Positions 53,512 through 63,931 are shown, numbered from the stretch's first letter. The stretch: 64,000 bases of DNA from Thioalkalivibrio versutus (GCF_001999325.1 NZ_MVAR01000018.1:104594-168593); one strand, 5' to 3'. The notes: a model not told the origin generated them from the letters alone. Numbers and translations are program-made.

Positions 53512-56500
53512 TTGCATTCGTTACAACCGACGGCCGTGAAGCCGGCCCCGGCATCGCCGGGGCTGGCACGGTTGCGGGGCGAGTTTCTCGAATCCCTGGC
53601 CCAGCGGGTCGCGGAACTGGAGCGGCTGTCCCGGGCCCTCGACGGTTCGGCGCAGGATGGCGACCGGCTGACCACGCTGTACCGCGAGGCCCAGGCCTTG
53701 GCGCAGGCCGCCCAGATCTTCGATGTTGGGTTGATCCGCGGCGTGGCCGACTCGTTGCGGGCGGCCGTGGCCGGTATCCGCCGTGCCCCCGCCGGGCCGG
53801 ATCGCGACCTGATCCACGCCGGGGTCCGGCGCCTGGCCACCAGCCTCGAGGCCTACCGGCAACGCGCGCGCCCCGTGGCGCAGGCCCGCGTGCAGCCGCT
53901 GGGCGGCTGCACGGCGCGATCGCGGGTACGGCTGATCGACGACGGTGGCGGGGTCGGTCACGAAATCGCCCGCATGCTGGACGAACAGGGCTTTCGCGTG
54001 ACCCGTGGCGCGGCCGATTTCTCCGGTTCCGATGCCGCCCCCGACGATGACCCCTTTTCCGCGGTCGTCCTGTGCGCCGATGCCGTGGCCGCGGATGGCG
54101 GCGGGCTGCCCGGTTTGGGGGTCGCGCTCGGCAGCGGTCTTCCCGTGCTGGCCGTTGTGCACAGCTGGAGCCCCGGCGCGCGTCTGGAATGCGTGCGCCA
54201 AGGGGTGGCGCGCTGCCTCGACCACCCGCTGGCCACCGACACCCTGATCGAGCAGCTGATGCAGATTGGCGGCTTGATCGTGGACTCCGACTATCGCGTC
54301 CTTCTGGTCACGAATGATGCGACAGACGGCGGCCTCGAGCCGTATCTGACGGGCGTTGGTCTGGGCGTGGCCACCGCGTCGGACCCGGAGGCGCTCCGGC
54401 GGCAGCTGGAGGAAACCCGAGTGGACGTGGTGGTCCTCGATCTGCAGAGGTTGGCAGAGCCGGTGGAATCCTTTGTCGCGCTGCTGCGAACCCGGGATAC
54501 CGGGGGTGTGGTCCCGTTGCTGCTGTTGACCGAGGATCCGGGTCGGGTCAACCACCTGATGACCCTGCACCCGGGGGTCGCCGGAGTGTTCCTGAAGCCG
54601 GTGGAACCGGCCCGTGTTGCGGCGGCGATCACCGCGCGGGCGCGTCAGATGCGCCAGATTGACGGGGTCAGCCAGTCCTATCGCGATGCGCTGTACGAGC
54701 GCGAGCGCGAGCACGTGGCGGTCAACGAGCACGCCTTGGTCAGCATCGCCGATGTCGCCGGCAACATCATCTACGCCAACGAGCGGTTCTCGCGGGTGAG
54801 CGGCTACGCCGTGTCCGAGCTGATGGGGCGCAACCACCGCATTCTCAAGTCCGGGCAGCATCCGCCGGAGTTCTACGCGGACTTGTGGGAGACCATTGCC
54901 GCCGGCCAAATCTGGCGGGGCGAGGTGTGCAACCGGGCGCGCAGTGGATCGCTGTACTGGGTGGAGACCACCATCGTCCCGTATCTCGGAAGCAACGGTC
55001 GTCCCTACCAGTACGTGTCGATTCGCACCGAGATCACCCACGTGAAGCATCAGGAGCACCGCCTGCGCTCCAGCCAGATCTTCGCCAACATGGGGACCTG
55101 GGAGTGGGCGCCGAACCGCGAGGCGCTGGGCCGGTCGGAGCGCATCCCGCCGCTTCTGGGCTATCCCGAGGGCGGGCTGGAGCCGACGGTCTCCAATTTC
55201 TTGGACGCCGTGCATCCCGATGATCGCGCCCGGGTACGCACCGCCATCGCCAGCAGTCTACGCCGCGGTTCCTACCTCGAGCTGGAACACCGGGTGATCT
55301 GGCCGGACGGGTCGGAACACTGGCTGCTGGAACGCGGCGACGTGGTGCGTGGCCAGGATGGCGAGATCCTGTACATGCTGGGCGTGATGCAGGACATCAC
55401 CAAGCGCAAGAATTCCGAGCTGGCGCTGTCCGACCTGTCCACCCGCCTGCTGGAGTCGCAACGGCTCGCGCGTATCGGCAACTGGGAGATGGATGCGCTT
55501 GATGGGCGGATCACCTGGTCCCGGGTGCTCCGCGAGATCTTCGAGCTGGATGCCGAAGACGCGCCGCTCGAACGTGACGACTACCTGAACCTGGTTCACC
55601 CGGAGGACCGCCATCAGGTCGAGAGCTTCCTGGCTGGCGTTGGCGAGAGTCGGCACCACGAGATCAACCACCGGGTGGAGCTGCCCGGTGGACGCATCCG
55701 CTTTGTCCACATGATCGCGAGCGGGCGCTTCGATAGCGACGGCCGATTGACGCACGTCGGCGGAAGCTTGCAGGACATCACCGAGCTGCATCAGGCGCAG
55801 GAACACCTGGCGTTGTTCCAGCGCATCTTCGAAGCCTCCGAACAGGGGATCGAGGTGGTGGATCGCGAAGGCCGCTTCGTCTACGTCAATCTGGCTGCTC
55901 TGGAGATGCTGGGCTACCGTTCGGATGAGTTGCTGGGCCGGGATTTCCACGAGCTGGGGATCATCCCGGCGGAGAACAAAAAGGAGGAGCAGGAGATCGA
56001 CCAGGTGCTGGCCGAGGGCGGGGCCTGGACGGGCAAGCTGCCCCAGCGCTGTGCCAACGGGGCCGTGTTCATTACGGCCAGCACGATCGGCGTGGTGCGC
56101 GATGCCCGCGGGGAGCCGCAATTCGGCTTCAACATCTTCAGTGATTTTACCGACGAATTGCGCCGTCGCTCGGAGCTCCATCGGGCCCGCGAGACGGCCG
56201 AGGCGGCCAACCGCGCCAAATCCGACTTCCTTTCCAACATGAGCCACGAACTGCGCACGCCGATGAATGCCGTTCTCGGCTTTGCCCAGTTGCTGGAGAG
56301 CGATCCGGCGCTGGATGAACACCAGCGTGGCCACCTGGAGGAGATCACGCGCGCGGGCCGGCACCTGCTGGACCTGATCAACGAGATCCTGGATCTTGCC
56401 CGAATCGAGGCCGGTCGCATGCGGGTCGAGCCGGAACCGGTGGCGCCGGGGCCCGTGCTGGAGGAGTGTCTGTCCCTGCTGGAGCCCATGGCACGCGAGT

Positions 56501-57327
56501 GTCGCGTGGAGCTTGAGCCGGACGCCCTGCCGACCGTGATGTTGCAGGCCGATCCGCGGCGGCTAAAGCAGGTGCTCCTGAACCTGCTCTCCAATGCGAT
56601 CAAGTACAACCGGCCCGGCGAAAGCGTGCGTGTGAGTGGCGAGGTGGGGGAGGCCGATGTGCGGATCGCTGTACGTGACAGCGGGCCGGGCCTGACCGAG
56701 GAACAGTGCCGGCGGTTGTTCCAGCCGTTCGAACGGCTGGCGGCGGAGGAGCAAGGGATCGAGGGCAGCGGTGTCGGGCTTGCGGTTACCCGCAATCTGG
56801 TCGACCTGATGGGAGGCGAGATCGGGGTCGACAGCGTGCCGGGGGAGGGCAGTACCTTCTGGTTCCGTCTGCCCCGGGCCCGTGACCGGATGCCGTCCGG
56901 CACCGGGGACGATGCGGCACTGCCCGGCGGCTCCGGCGCGCCGGGCGACTGCCGCGTGCTCTGCATTGAGGACCACGATGCCAACCAGCGTCTGATGCGC
57001 GAGATGCTCAAACAGCAGGGCGCGGCCGACTGCCGCATGGCGGAATCCGCCGCCGAGGGACTCGACATGGCCCTGCGGGATCCGCCCGAGCTGATCCTGC
57101 TGGACCTGAACCTGCCGGTGATGGATGGGTTTCAGGTGCTGCGCGCGTTGCGGGCCGAGCCGGAGCTGGCCTCGATCCCGGTGATTGCGGTGACCGCCGA
57201 TGCCACGGATGCCACGCGCCAGCGGGCCGAACAGGCCGGTTTCAACGACCTGTTGACCAAGCCGATCGGTGCGAGTGACCTCCTGCGGGCGCTGGATCAC
57301 TGCCGCGCGAGTCGCCCGGACGGCTGA
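53512..57327 (+). CDS. Large hybrid histidine kinase with degenerate Hpt and receiver modules
   Basis: A 1271-residue cytoplasmic sensor kinase. Order of domains: an Hpt-like helical bundle (about 20-120) whose expected phospho-His is Gln in LYREAQALAQ; a degenerate receiver (about 135-255); a second receiver-like domain (about 262-383) with Asp in VVLDLQ and Lys in FLKPV; four PAS-type sensors (about 395-890); a HisKA domain with phospho-acceptor His912 in FLSNMSHELRTP; a catalytic ATPase domain (LLNLLSNAIKYN, GSGVGLAV); and a C-terminal receiver with Asp1198 in LILLDLNLP. No membrane helices. It starts with TTG four bases after the small membrane protein gene; a GTG 24 bases on is possible. 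Confidence 0.9.
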   Translation: MHSLQPTAVKPAPASPGLARLRGEFLESLAQRVAELERLSRALDGSAQDGDRLTTLYREAQALAQAAQIFDVGLIRGVADSLRAAVAGIRRAPAGPDRDLIHAGVRRLATSLEAYRQRARPVAQARVQPLGGCTARSRVRLIDDGGGVGHEIARMLDEQGFRVTRGAADFSGSDAAPDDDPFSAVVLCADAVAADGGGLPGLGVALGSGLPVLAVVHSWSPGARLECVRQGVARCLDHPLATDTLIEQLMQIGGLIVDSDYRVLLVTNDATDGGLEPYLTGVGLGVATASDPEALRRQLEETRVDVVVLDLQRLAEPVESFVALLRTRDTGGVVPLLLLTEDPGRVNHLMTLHPGVAGVFLKPVEPARVAAAITARARQMRQIDGVSQSYRDALYEREREHVAVNEHALVSIADVAGNIIYANERFSRVSGYAVSELMGRNHRILKSGQHPPEFYADLWETIAAGQIWRGEVCNRARSGSLYWVETTIVPYLGSNGRPYQYVSIRTEITHVKHQEHRLRSSQIFANMGTWEWAPNREALGRSERIPPLLGYPEGGLEPTVSNFLDAVHPDDRARVRTAIASSLRRGSYLELEHRVIWPDGSEHWLLERGDVVRGQDGEILYMLGVMQDITKRKNSELALSDLSTRLLESQRLARIGNWEMDALDGRITWSRVLREIFELDAEDAPLERDDYLNLVHPEDRHQVESFLAGVGESRHHEINHRVELPGGRIRFVHMIASGRFDSDGRLTHVGGSLQDITELHQAQEHLALFQRIFEASEQGIEVVDREGRFVYVNLAALEMLGYRSDELLGRDFHELGIIPAENKKEEQEIDQVLAEGGAWTGKLPQRCANGAVFITASTIGVVRDARGEPQFGFNIFSDFTDELRRRSELHRARETAEAANRAKSDFLSNMSHELRTPMNAVLGFAQLLESDPALDEHQRGHLEEITRAGRHLLDLINEILDLARIEAGRMRVEPEPVAPGPVLEECLSLLEPMARECRVELEPDALPTVMLQADPRRLKQVLLNLLSNAIKYNRPGESVRVSGEVGEADVRIAVRDSGPGLTEEQCRRLFQPFERLAAEEQGIEGSGVGLAVTRNLVDLMGGEIGVDSVPGEGSTFWFRLPRARDRMPSGTGDDAALPGGSGAPGDCRVLCIEDHDANQRLMREMLKQQGAADCRMAESAAEGLDMALRDPPELILLDLNLPVMDGFQVLRALRAEPELASIPVIAVTADATDATRQRAEQAGFNDLLTKPIGASDLLRALDHCRASRPDG

Positions 57328-57373
57328 CCCCGCGAGGGAGTGCGTCGCGCACGCCGTCGTCGCGCACGTCGTC

Positions 57374-58750
57374 CTACAGGAAGAGGAAGCCGACGATTGC
57401 CACCGCCGCGATCACCGCGACGGCATCCGCCGTCAGCGCGGCGGCCAGGGTGTGGCGCACGCGCTTGATGCCGATGGCGCCAAAGTACACGGCGAGCACG
57501 TAGAAGGTGGTCTCGGTCGAGCCCTGCAGGGTCGAGACCAGGATGCCGACATGCGTGTCCGGCCCGGTGGCCGGATCCTGCATGATGCCGGCCATGATGC
57601 CGTAGGCGCCGGAGCCGGACAGCGGGCGCAGCAGCGCCATCGGCAGCGCCTCGGCCGGCAGGCCGAACGGCGTGGTCAATGGCCCGACCAGCCCGACAAA
57701 CATCCCCAGTGCCCCGCTCTCGCGCAGCATGCCCACCGCGACCAGGATCGCGACCAGGTAGGGGATGATGCGCAGCGCGACATTGAAACCCTCCTTCGCC
57801 CCCTCCACGAACACCTCGTAGACCGGTACGCCGCGAATGACGCCGTAGGACAGGAAGCCGACCACCAGCCCGGGGATGATCCACGGGGCGATGGCCTGAC
57901 CGTAGAGGATGGTCAGCGGGATGATTGCGAGCACTCCGGCCAGCACGGTCAGCGAGACCCACGCGGGATAGCCCTCGGTGGGGACCTCGATGTTCATCGG
58001 TTGCTGGTTGGCCGTGTCCGCTGTCGGGTCGGCGTCCTGGGTCGGCTCGGCGGTCGCCTCCCGGCCGGCCTCGCGCATGGTGTCGTCCAGCTCGCTCGCG
58101 CCATCCGCGGACGTCTGGTCCGGATCAATGCTGCGAGTCGCCGGGGGTGGCAGGAAGTAGCGCTGCAGGATCAGCGCGCTGGCGATGCCGGCGATGGTCG
58201 CGAACAGGGTCGCGAACAGCGTGGTCGGCAGGATCGCGGCCGGGGCCTCGGAACCCAGCGAGGCGCGCAGGGCGATCACGCCGGTGGGCAGCAGCGTGAT
58301 GCTGGAGGTGTTGATCGCCAGGAACAGCGCCATCGCGTTGGTCGCGGTGCCCGGGTGCGGGTTCAGCTTCTCCAGCTCCTGCATCGCGCGGATGCCGAAC
58401 GGCGTGGCGGCGTTGCCCAGGCCCAGGATGTTCGCGGAGAAGTTCAGGATCATCGCGCCCATCGCCGGGTGTTCGGGCGGCACCGACGGGAACAGGCGCA
58501 CCATCAGTGGGCGCAGCAGCCGCGCCAGTACGGTGAGCAGGCCACCGGCCTCGGCGATCTTCATCAGGCCCAGGAACAGGGCCATCACCCCGACCAGCCC
58601 CAGCGCCAGCTCCACCGCGGAACCGGCGGCCTCGATCGCGCCCTCGGACAGGGCCTGCATCGGTTGTTCGTCGGGATCGGTGGAGCGGATCTCGCGGATC
58701 GCGGCCGTCGCCACGGCGATCACGATCAGCGCGAGAAAGATCAGGTTCAT
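57374..58750 (-). CDS. SpmA-SpmB fusion, nucleoside-recognition (Gate) domain membrane protein
   Basis: A 458-residue membrane protein joining both halves of the spore-maturation protein pair. An N-terminal Gate domain (about 40-200, NILGLGNAATPFGIRAM) and a C-terminal Gate domain (about 280-440, LRPLSGSGAYGIMAG, STETTFYVLAVYFGA) are separated by an acidic linker (about 210-270). These domains occur in nucleoside and other transporters; the function in non-sporulating bacteria is not known. I chose the ATG at MNLIFLALIVIAV because the upstream extension is unlike the family. Convergent with the hybrid kinase gene. Confidence 0.87.
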   Translation of the reverse strand: MNLIFLALIVIAVATAAIREIRSTDPDEQPMQALSEGAIEAAGSAVELALGLVGVMALFLGLMKIAEAGGLLTVLARLLRPLMVRLFPSVPPEHPAMGAMILNFSANILGLGNAATPFGIRAMQELEKLNPHPGTATNAMALFLAINTSSITLLPTGVIALRASLGSEAPAAILPTTLFATLFATIAGIASALILQRYFLPPPATRSIDPDQTSADGASELDDTMREAGREATAEPTQDADPTADTANQQPMNIEVPTEGYPAWVSLTVLAGVLAIIPLTILYGQAIAPWIIPGLVVGFLSYGVIRGVPVYEVFVEGAKEGFNVALRIIPYLVAILVAVGMLRESGALGMFVGLVGPLTTPFGLPAEALPMALLRPLSGSGAYGIMAGIMQDPATGPDTHVGILVSTLQGSTETTFYVLAVYFGAIGIKRVRHTLAAALTADAVAVIAAVAIVGFLFL

Positions 58751-58769
58751 GCGGTGCAGTGTGCCACGG

Positions 58770-59624
58770 TCAGCGGTTCTCCCCGCGTGATACACCGCGC
58801 AGCACGGCATCCATCGCGCGGGCCGGTAGCAGCCACTTGAGGAAGGCGAACAGCCGCGTGGGGAAGGTCACGTGATAGCGCACCCGCGGGCGGCGGGCCT
58901 CCAGGGCGTGCACGACACAGCGCGCGACGGCCTCGGGCCCCAGCGTGAACGGTGCATCGGCCTCGGCGTTCGCCATGCGGGCCTCGGCGGCGCGGTAGGT
59001 CTCCTGCCAGGGGCCGTGTTCGCGCTGGACGTGGTAGCGAAAGGCCTTCAGCGCGTTGGCGCGGAACGCGCTGCGGATCGGCCCCGGCTCGATCAGGGCG
59101 ACATGGATGCTGGTGCCGTGCAGTTCCTGGCGCAGAGTGTCGCTCATGCCCTCGATCGCGAACTTGGAGGTCACGTAGGCCCCGCGCAGGCGCAGGGCGA
59201 CCAGGCCCAGGACCGAGCTGTTCTGGATGATGCGGCCCTCGCCGGCGCGGCGCATGGCGGGCAGGACGGCGTTGGTCAGTTCCAGCCAGCCGAGGACGTT
59301 GGTCTCCAGCTGCGCGCGCAGCGTGGCGCGGTTCAGATCCTCCACGGCGCCGGGCTGGCCGTAGGCACCGTTGTTGAACAGGGCATACAGATGGCCGTCG
59401 GTCCGGTGCAGGATCTCGGTGACCGCGCTGTGGATGCTGGCGGAGTCGTCCAGGTCCAGCTGCAAGGCCTCGAAGCCGTCCTTCTTCAGCCGGGCGACAT
59501 CCTCGCCGCGCCGGGCGGTGGCGAACACGCGGTAGCCGCGATCACGCAGCACGCGCGCGGTACAGGCCCCGATGCCGCTGGAGCAGCCGGTAATCAGGAC
59601 CGCACGGGAAGCAGTGTCACTCAC
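58770..59624 (-). CDS. Short-chain dehydrogenase/reductase
   Basis: Classical-type SDR oxidoreductase of 284 residues with the nucleotide motif TGCSSGIG at 12-19, NNGAYG near 84-89, Ser136/137 and the catalytic Tyr150-x3-Lys154 (YVTSKFA). A basic patch after the first strand (TARRGED) suggests NADPH. Substrate unknown. It starts with GTG, 11 bases after the stop of the DsrE gene, and is on the same strand, so the two are probably co-transcribed. Confidence 0.9.
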   Translation of the reverse strand: MSDTASRAVLITGCSSGIGACTARVLRDRGYRVFATARRGEDVARLKKDGFEALQLDLDDSASIHSAVTEILHRTDGHLYALFNNGAYGQPGAVEDLNRATLRAQLETNVLGWLELTNAVLPAMRRAGEGRIIQNSSVLGLVALRLRGAYVTSKFAIEGMSDTLRQELHGTSIHVALIEPGPIRSAFRANALKAFRYHVQREHGPWQETYRAAEARMANAEADAPFTLGPEAVARCVVHALEARRPRVRYHVTFPTRLFAFLKWLLPARAMDAVLRGVSRGENR

Positions 59625-59634
59625 GGCGGCGCGC

Positions 59635-60012
59635 TCAGTAGGTCAGGGTGGCGACGCCGTCCTCGACGACCTCGCCGATGAAGGCGCCGCCGCCGCGCAT
59701 CCCGTCCAGTTCCGGCACGGCGTTGTCCAGCGTCAGGCCGTTCTCGCTCATCGCTCCTGCGCAGGCGTAGAAGGCACAGCCGGCCTCGTGGGCGTCCTGC
59801 ATGAAGCTGTAGACGGATTTCTCCCTGGCCTCGCCGGGGTAGATGGTCTCCGCCACGCCCTGACGCAGCAGGCGTGTGGTGCCGGCGGCGAAGTAGATCT
59901 CCACCTCGAGATCCATCGCGGCGGCGACGGTGGCCTGGAAGAAGGGCGCCCCCAGCGTGCCAGGGCGGTCCAGGTCCAGGTTCAGCAGCATGATCACGAT
60001 CTTTTCGGCCAT
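59635..60012 (-). CDS. DsrE family protein, cytoplasmic
   Basis: A 125-residue DsrE-fold protein starting MAEKIVIMLLNLDLDRPG without a signal. The conserved Cys region is CAFYACAGAMSENGL, matching sulfur-carrier cysteines of DsrE or related proteins (TusD, YchN). Sulfur relay is plausible in a sulfur oxidiser; a role in redox stress is an alternative. It precedes the SDR gene by 11 bases. This is the second DsrE-type gene in the window; the other is predicted to be exported. Confidence 0.85.
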   Translation of the reverse strand: MAEKIVIMLLNLDLDRPGTLGAPFFQATVAAAMDLEVEIYFAAGTTRLLRQGVAETIYPGEAREKSVYSFMQDAHEAGCAFYACAGAMSENGLTLDNAVPELDGMRGGGAFIGEVVEDGVATLTY

Positions 60013-60171
60013 GACAGGTCCTTGCGCGGTCGTATCGTCGAGTTGGGGGTGAATGATCCGCGCTGCGGCCGCCCGGCGCAAACCCCAGTGCGGATTGGCC
60101 GGGCAGCATCAAGATACGCCCCCGGTGGCGGCGGATATCGGCTGCATGGCCCTGAACGGCTCCCGCCTTGT

Positions 60172-60273
60172 CGTCATCCCGGACACCGCGTAGCGGTGAT
60201 CCGGGATCTCCCCGGTCGGGAAGGGGCTGACGCTGGAGATCCCGGCTCTACGCTGCGCTTTCGCCGGGATGAC
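60172..60273. repeat. Palindromic intergenic repeat, type A, copy 2
   Basis: Same unit as at 41069-41163, beginning CGTCATCCCGGACACCGCG and ending TCGCCGGGATGAC, with slightly different middle. It occupies much of the 425-base gap between the DsrE and fmdB genes; the rest holds a possible promoter and nothing else recognised. Confidence 0.8.
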
Positions 60274-60363
60274 GTTGAGGGGGGGGCAGGAGAGCGGGCG
60301 GCCCATGCTTGTCGGAGATATACCGTTCTGGATTATGAAAACGGATTGTCGGCAGCGAAGGCC

Positions 60364-60391
60364 TTTCATTCCCCGAAAACGGCCGCATAAT
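60364..60391 (+). promoter_or_regulatory. Possible promoter of fmdB-DUF502-aspS
   Basis: TTTCAT (60364-60369), 16 bases, then CATAAT (60386-60391), about 47 bases before the fmdB start. The match is moderate. Confidence 0.4.
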
Positions 60392-60437
60392 ACGCCTCAA
60401 CCCGTGTTTTCGCGGATGCATTCCGAGGATTCCAGTC

Positions 60438-60740
60438 ATGCCCATTTACGAATACCAGTGCAAGGATTGCGGCGAGGTCTCCGAGATCCTGCAGAAGATC
60501 TCCGATCCGCCGGCCACCATTTGCCCGGAGTGTGGTGCCGAGGCCCTGACCAAGCAGGTGTCAGCGGCCGGCTTCCGTCTGGCCGGCGGCGGCTGGTACG
60601 AGACCGACTTCAAGAAGGACGGCAAGCGCAACCTGAAAGAGGGCAGCAGCTCGGCCGCCAGCTCCAGCGGCAGTAGCTCAACGAAGTCGGACGCCTCCGG
60701 AAAGTCCGAATCTTCCGGTACCGCCGCGACCGGCACCTGA
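60438..60740 (+). CDS. FmdB family zinc-ribbon protein
   Basis: Small putative regulatory protein of 100 residues. The N-terminal half is a zinc ribbon with Cys8, Cys11, Cys29 and Cys32 (MPIYEYQCKDCGEVSEIL, then CPECGAEALTKQ). The C-terminal half (about 65-100) is a low-complexity Ser/Thr/Gly tail. The family name derives from a formamidase gene cluster and true function is unclear. It is the first gene of a unit with DUF502 and aspS, a standard gammaproteobacterial order. Confidence 0.92.
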   Translation: MPIYEYQCKDCGEVSEILQKISDPPATICPECGAEALTKQVSAAGFRLAGGGWYETDFKKDGKRNLKEGSSSAASSSGSSSTKSDASGKSESSGTAATGT

Positions 60741-60743
60741 TCA

Positions 60744-61394
60744 ATGCTGGTCTCCCTGCGCCGCTATCTGATTGCAGGGCTGCTGGTCTGGCTGCCGCTG
60801 ATCGTCACCGGCTTCATTATCAAGCTGCTGGTCGACCTGCTGGATTTCACCATCCTCCTTCTGCCGCCGCCCTGGCGGCCGGAGGCGATTCTCGGCTTCT
60901 CCATCCCGGGTGCCGGCATCGTGCTGGCGGTGGTGGTGGTGTTCGTGACCGGGGTGGTGGTGGCCAATATCGTTGGGCGCAAGCTGGTGTCGGTGGGCGA
61001 ATCGATCGTCCGCCGCATCCCGCTGGTCAGTTCGATCTACGGTGCCGTCAAACAGGTCACCGAGACCGTGCTGTCCGACGGCGGGCAGGCGTTTCGCAAG
61101 GTGATGTTGATCGAGTATCCGCGCCGCGGCCTGTGGTCCGTGGGGTTCATGACTGGAGTCGCCGTCGGCGAGGTGCAGGACCGCACCGAGCGTGACGTCA
61201 TCACCGTTTTCGTCCCGACCACGCCCAATCCCACCTCTGGCTTCGTGATCATGGTCCCGCGCGAGGAAGCCATCGAACTGGACATGACGGTGGAGGATGG
61301 TCTCAAGTTCGTGATGTCCATGGGGGTCGTGACACCGATGAGAAGCCCTGAAGAAGCGCCGGCGCCGGTTGCGCAGGGGCAGGGCAAATCGTAA
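60744..61394 (+). CDS. DUF502 family membrane protein
   Basis: Inner-membrane protein of 216 residues with two N-terminal helices (about 8-30 and 52-75) and a soluble C-terminal domain ([20 protein letters not shown] near 154-173). Function is not established; relatives occur in plants and bacteria, where plant COV-type proteins affect secretion. It is 3 bases after fmdB and about 100 before aspS. A Pro/Glu-rich end follows the domain. Confidence 0.92.
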   Translation: MLVSLRRYLIAGLLVWLPLIVTGFIIKLLVDLLDFTILLLPPPWRPEAILGFSIPGAGIVLAVVVVFVTGVVVANIVGRKLVSVGESIVRRIPLVSSIYGAVKQVTETVLSDGGQAFRKVMLIEYPRRGLWSVGFMTGVAVGEVQDRTERDVITVFVPTTPNPTSGFVIMVPREEAIELDMTVEDGLKFVMSMGVVTPMRSPEEAPAPVAQGQGKS

Positions 61395-61495
61395 GATTTC
61401 CGGCCTTTTCGCGGGTGCGAACGCCATGTTCGTCCCGTTTTCCCGACTCACCGTGCAGGCCCCTGGCGGGCGTGCCCTTCGGCTGGAACAGCGCA

Positions 61496-63280
61496 ATGCG
61501 AACTCATCTGTGTGGACGTGTCACCGAGAACGAACTCGACTCGGAGGTGACCCTTTGCGGCTGGGTGAACCGCCGACGGGACCACGGGGGGGTGATCTTC
61601 GTTGACCTGCGCGACCATGCGGGCCTGGTCCAGGTGGTGTTTGACCCTGACCGCGAGGAGGTCTTCGCGCGCGCCGAGCAGCTGCGTACCGAGTACGTGA
61701 TCCGTATGACCGGCCGCGTGCGTCGGCGCCCCGAGGGCACCGAGAATCCCGACCTGCCCACCGGCGCCGTGGAGATCCTCGGGCTCGAGCTGGAGGTCCT
61801 GAACGCCGCCAAGACCCCGCCATTCCCGCTGGACGACGAAGACGTCGGCGAGGACACCCGCCTGCGCTACCGCTACATGGATCTGCGCCGCCCGTTGATG
61901 CAGCAGCGCCTGCGCCTGCGTGCGCAGGTCTCCGCGGCCATGCGCCGCTTCCTCGAGGACCGCGAGTTCCTCGACCTCGAGACCCCGATGCTGACCAAGG
62001 CCACGCCGGAAGGCGCGCGTGACTACCTGGTGCCCAGCCGCACGCATCCGGGCAGCTTCTTTGCCCTGCCGCAGTCGCCGCAGCTGTTCAAGCAGTTGCT
62101 GATGATGTCCGGCATGGATCGTTACTACCAGATCACCCGCTGCTTCCGTGACGAGGACCTGCGCGCCGATCGCCAGCCGGAGTTCACCCAGCTGGACATG
62201 GAGATGGCGTTCGTCGACGAGGCGGACGTGATGGAGGTGACCGAGGGCCTGATTCGCCACCTGTTCCGCGAGGTCCAGGGCGTGGAGCTGCCGGATCCGT
62301 TCCCGCGCATGGCCTATGCCGAGGCGATGGCCCGCTTTGGCTCCGACAAGCCGGATCTGCGCATCCCGCTGGAGTTCACCGAGCTGACCGAGGTGATGCA
62401 GGCGGTGGAGTTCAAGGTCTTCAACGGCCCGGCGAACGATCCCGAGGGTCGTGTGGCCGCCCTGCGCATCCCGGGCGGTGCCAAGCTCACGCGCAAGGAG
62501 ATCGACGTCTACACCGAGTACGTCGGTCGCTACGGCGCGAAGGGCCTGGCCTACATCAAGGTCAACGACCCGGCCGATCTCGCGGGCGGCTTGCAGTCGC
62601 CGATCCTCAAGTTCCTGCCGGAGGACGTGACCCGGCAGATCCTGGAGAAGACCGCGGCCGCCGCCGGCGACCTGATCTTCTTCGGCGCGGACAAGGCCTC
62701 GGTGGTCAACGAGGCGATCGGCGCCCTGCGCGTGAAGATCGGCCACGACCTGGAGCTGGTCGAGGCAGGCTGGCAGCCGCTGTGGGTGGTCGACTTCCCG
62801 ATGTTCGAGTACGACGATCAGGACAAGCGCCTGTACGCCCTGCATCACCCGTTCACTGCCCCGGCGGTGGACAGTCCGGAGGCGCTGCGCGCCAACCCGC
62901 GCGAGGCGCTGTCCCGCGCCTACGACATGGTGCTCAACGGCACCGAGGTCGGCGGTGGCTCGATCCGTATCCATAACCCCGAGATGCAGCAGGCCGCGTT
63001 CGAGGCCCTGGGCATCGGTGAGGAAGAGGCGCGCGAGAAGTTCGGCTTCCTGCTGGATGCCCTGAACTTCGGTGCCCCGCCGCACGGCGGCCTGGCCTTT
63101 GGCCTCGACCGCCTGGTGATGCTGATGAGCGGCGCCCACTCGATCCGCGACGTGATGGCCTTCCCCAAGACCCAGACCGCCGCCTGCCTGCTGACCGACG
63201 CCCCGGCCCCGGTCGGCGAGAAGCAGCTGCGCGAGCTGGGTATCCGTCTGCGTCCCAGCGCCACGCAACAGGCCGAGTAA
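61496..63280 (+). CDS. aspS: Aspartyl-tRNA synthetase
   Basis: Class II synthetase of 594 residues. The N-terminal OB-fold domain starts [14 protein letters not shown], motif 2 is [20 protein letters not shown], and motif 3 is [13 protein letters not shown] bacterial-type GAD insertion domain (about 290-420) is present. The ATG begins the family-typical N-terminus; the frame extends upstream without support. Whether it is discriminating (Asp only) or aspartate/asparagine charging is not clear from sequence. The final gene of the fmdB-DUF502-aspS unit. Confidence 0.98.
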   Translation: MRTHLCGRVTENELDSEVTLCGWVNRRRDHGGVIFVDLRDHAGLVQVVFDPDREEVFARAEQLRTEYVIRMTGRVRRRPEGTENPDLPTGAVEILGLELEVLNAAKTPPFPLDDEDVGEDTRLRYRYMDLRRPLMQQRLRLRAQVSAAMRRFLEDREFLDLETPMLTKATPEGARDYLVPSRTHPGSFFALPQSPQLFKQLLMMSGMDRYYQITRCFRDEDLRADRQPEFTQLDMEMAFVDEADVMEVTEGLIRHLFREVQGVELPDPFPRMAYAEAMARFGSDKPDLRIPLEFTELTEVMQAVEFKVFNGPANDPEGRVAALRIPGGAKLTRKEIDVYTEYVGRYGAKGLAYIKVNDPADLAGGLQSPILKFLPEDVTRQILEKTAAAAGDLIFFGADKASVVNEAIGALRVKIGHDLELVEAGWQPLWVVDFPMFEYDDQDKRLYALHHPFTAPAVDSPEALRANPREALSRAYDMVLNGTEVGGGSIRIHNPEMQQAAFEALGIGEEEAREKFGFLLDALNFGAPPHGGLAFGLDRLVMLMSGAHSIRDVMAFPKTQTAACLLTDAPAPVGEKQLRELGIRLRPSATQQAE

Positions 63281-63301
63281 CCGCTTGTCCGGCCGAACGC
63301 C

Positions 63302-63931
63302 ATGACCGGCATGCGCAGTAGTGTGGTCATGGTCCATGGCTGGCACATGCCGGGCCTGGAGATGGCCCTGCTGGGCCGCCGTCTGCGCGCGGCCGGCCAC
63401 GAGGTTCACGGGTTCCGCTATGCCTCGCGCCGGCAAACGCCGGAGCAGGCCGCGCGCGCCCTGGCTGCGTTTCTCGAGGATGTCCCCGGCGACCTCGTGC
63501 ACCTGGTTGCCCATAGCCTGGGCGGCGTGATCGTGCGCCACCTGTTCGAGGTCGCGCCCGTGCAGCGCCCTGGGCGTATCGTGATGCTGGGTTCGCCGCT
63601 GCAGGGCAGTCGTGTGGCCGCGCGCCTCGCGCAGAACCGACTTGGCCGCTGGTGGCTGGGCGCCGCCCTGGACCGTGGCCTGCTCGGCGGCAGTCCCGTC
63701 CTGCGCGGTCGCGACGTCGGCATGATCGCCGGCAGTAAGCCGTTCGGGCCGGGGCCCTGGGTCGCGCCGCTACCGGATCCGCACGATGGCACGGTCGCGG
63801 TGGACGAGACTCGCGGCCCGGAGGTCTCGCGCCACCTCACCATGCCGGTCTCCCACTTCGGCATGCTGGTCAACCGTCTCCTGGTCCAGGAGACCCTCCA
63901 TTTCCTGGAAACGGGCGAGTTCCTCCCATAA
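63302..63931 (+). CDS. Alpha/beta-hydrolase (lipase/esterase-like)
   Basis: Hydrolase of 209 residues with the oxyanion strand VVMVHGWHMPG at 8-18 and nucleophile elbow AHSLGG with Ser72. A late Asp (PDPHDGTVAVDE) and His (MPVSHFGML) complete a plausible triad. The PGAP1/triacylglycerol-lipase-like form suggests a small esterase. It starts 21 bases after aspS and is probably co-transcribed or read from an internal promoter. No signal peptide. Confidence 0.88.
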   Translation: MTGMRSSVVMVHGWHMPGLEMALLGRRLRAAGHEVHGFRYASRRQTPEQAARALAAFLEDVPGDLVHLVAHSLGGVIVRHLFEVAPVQRPGRIVMLGSPLQGSRVAARLAQNRLGRWWLGAALDRGLLGGSPVLRGRDVGMIAGSKPFGPGPWVAPLPDPHDGTVAVDETRGPEVSRHLTMPVSHFGMLVNRLLVQETLHFLETGEFLP

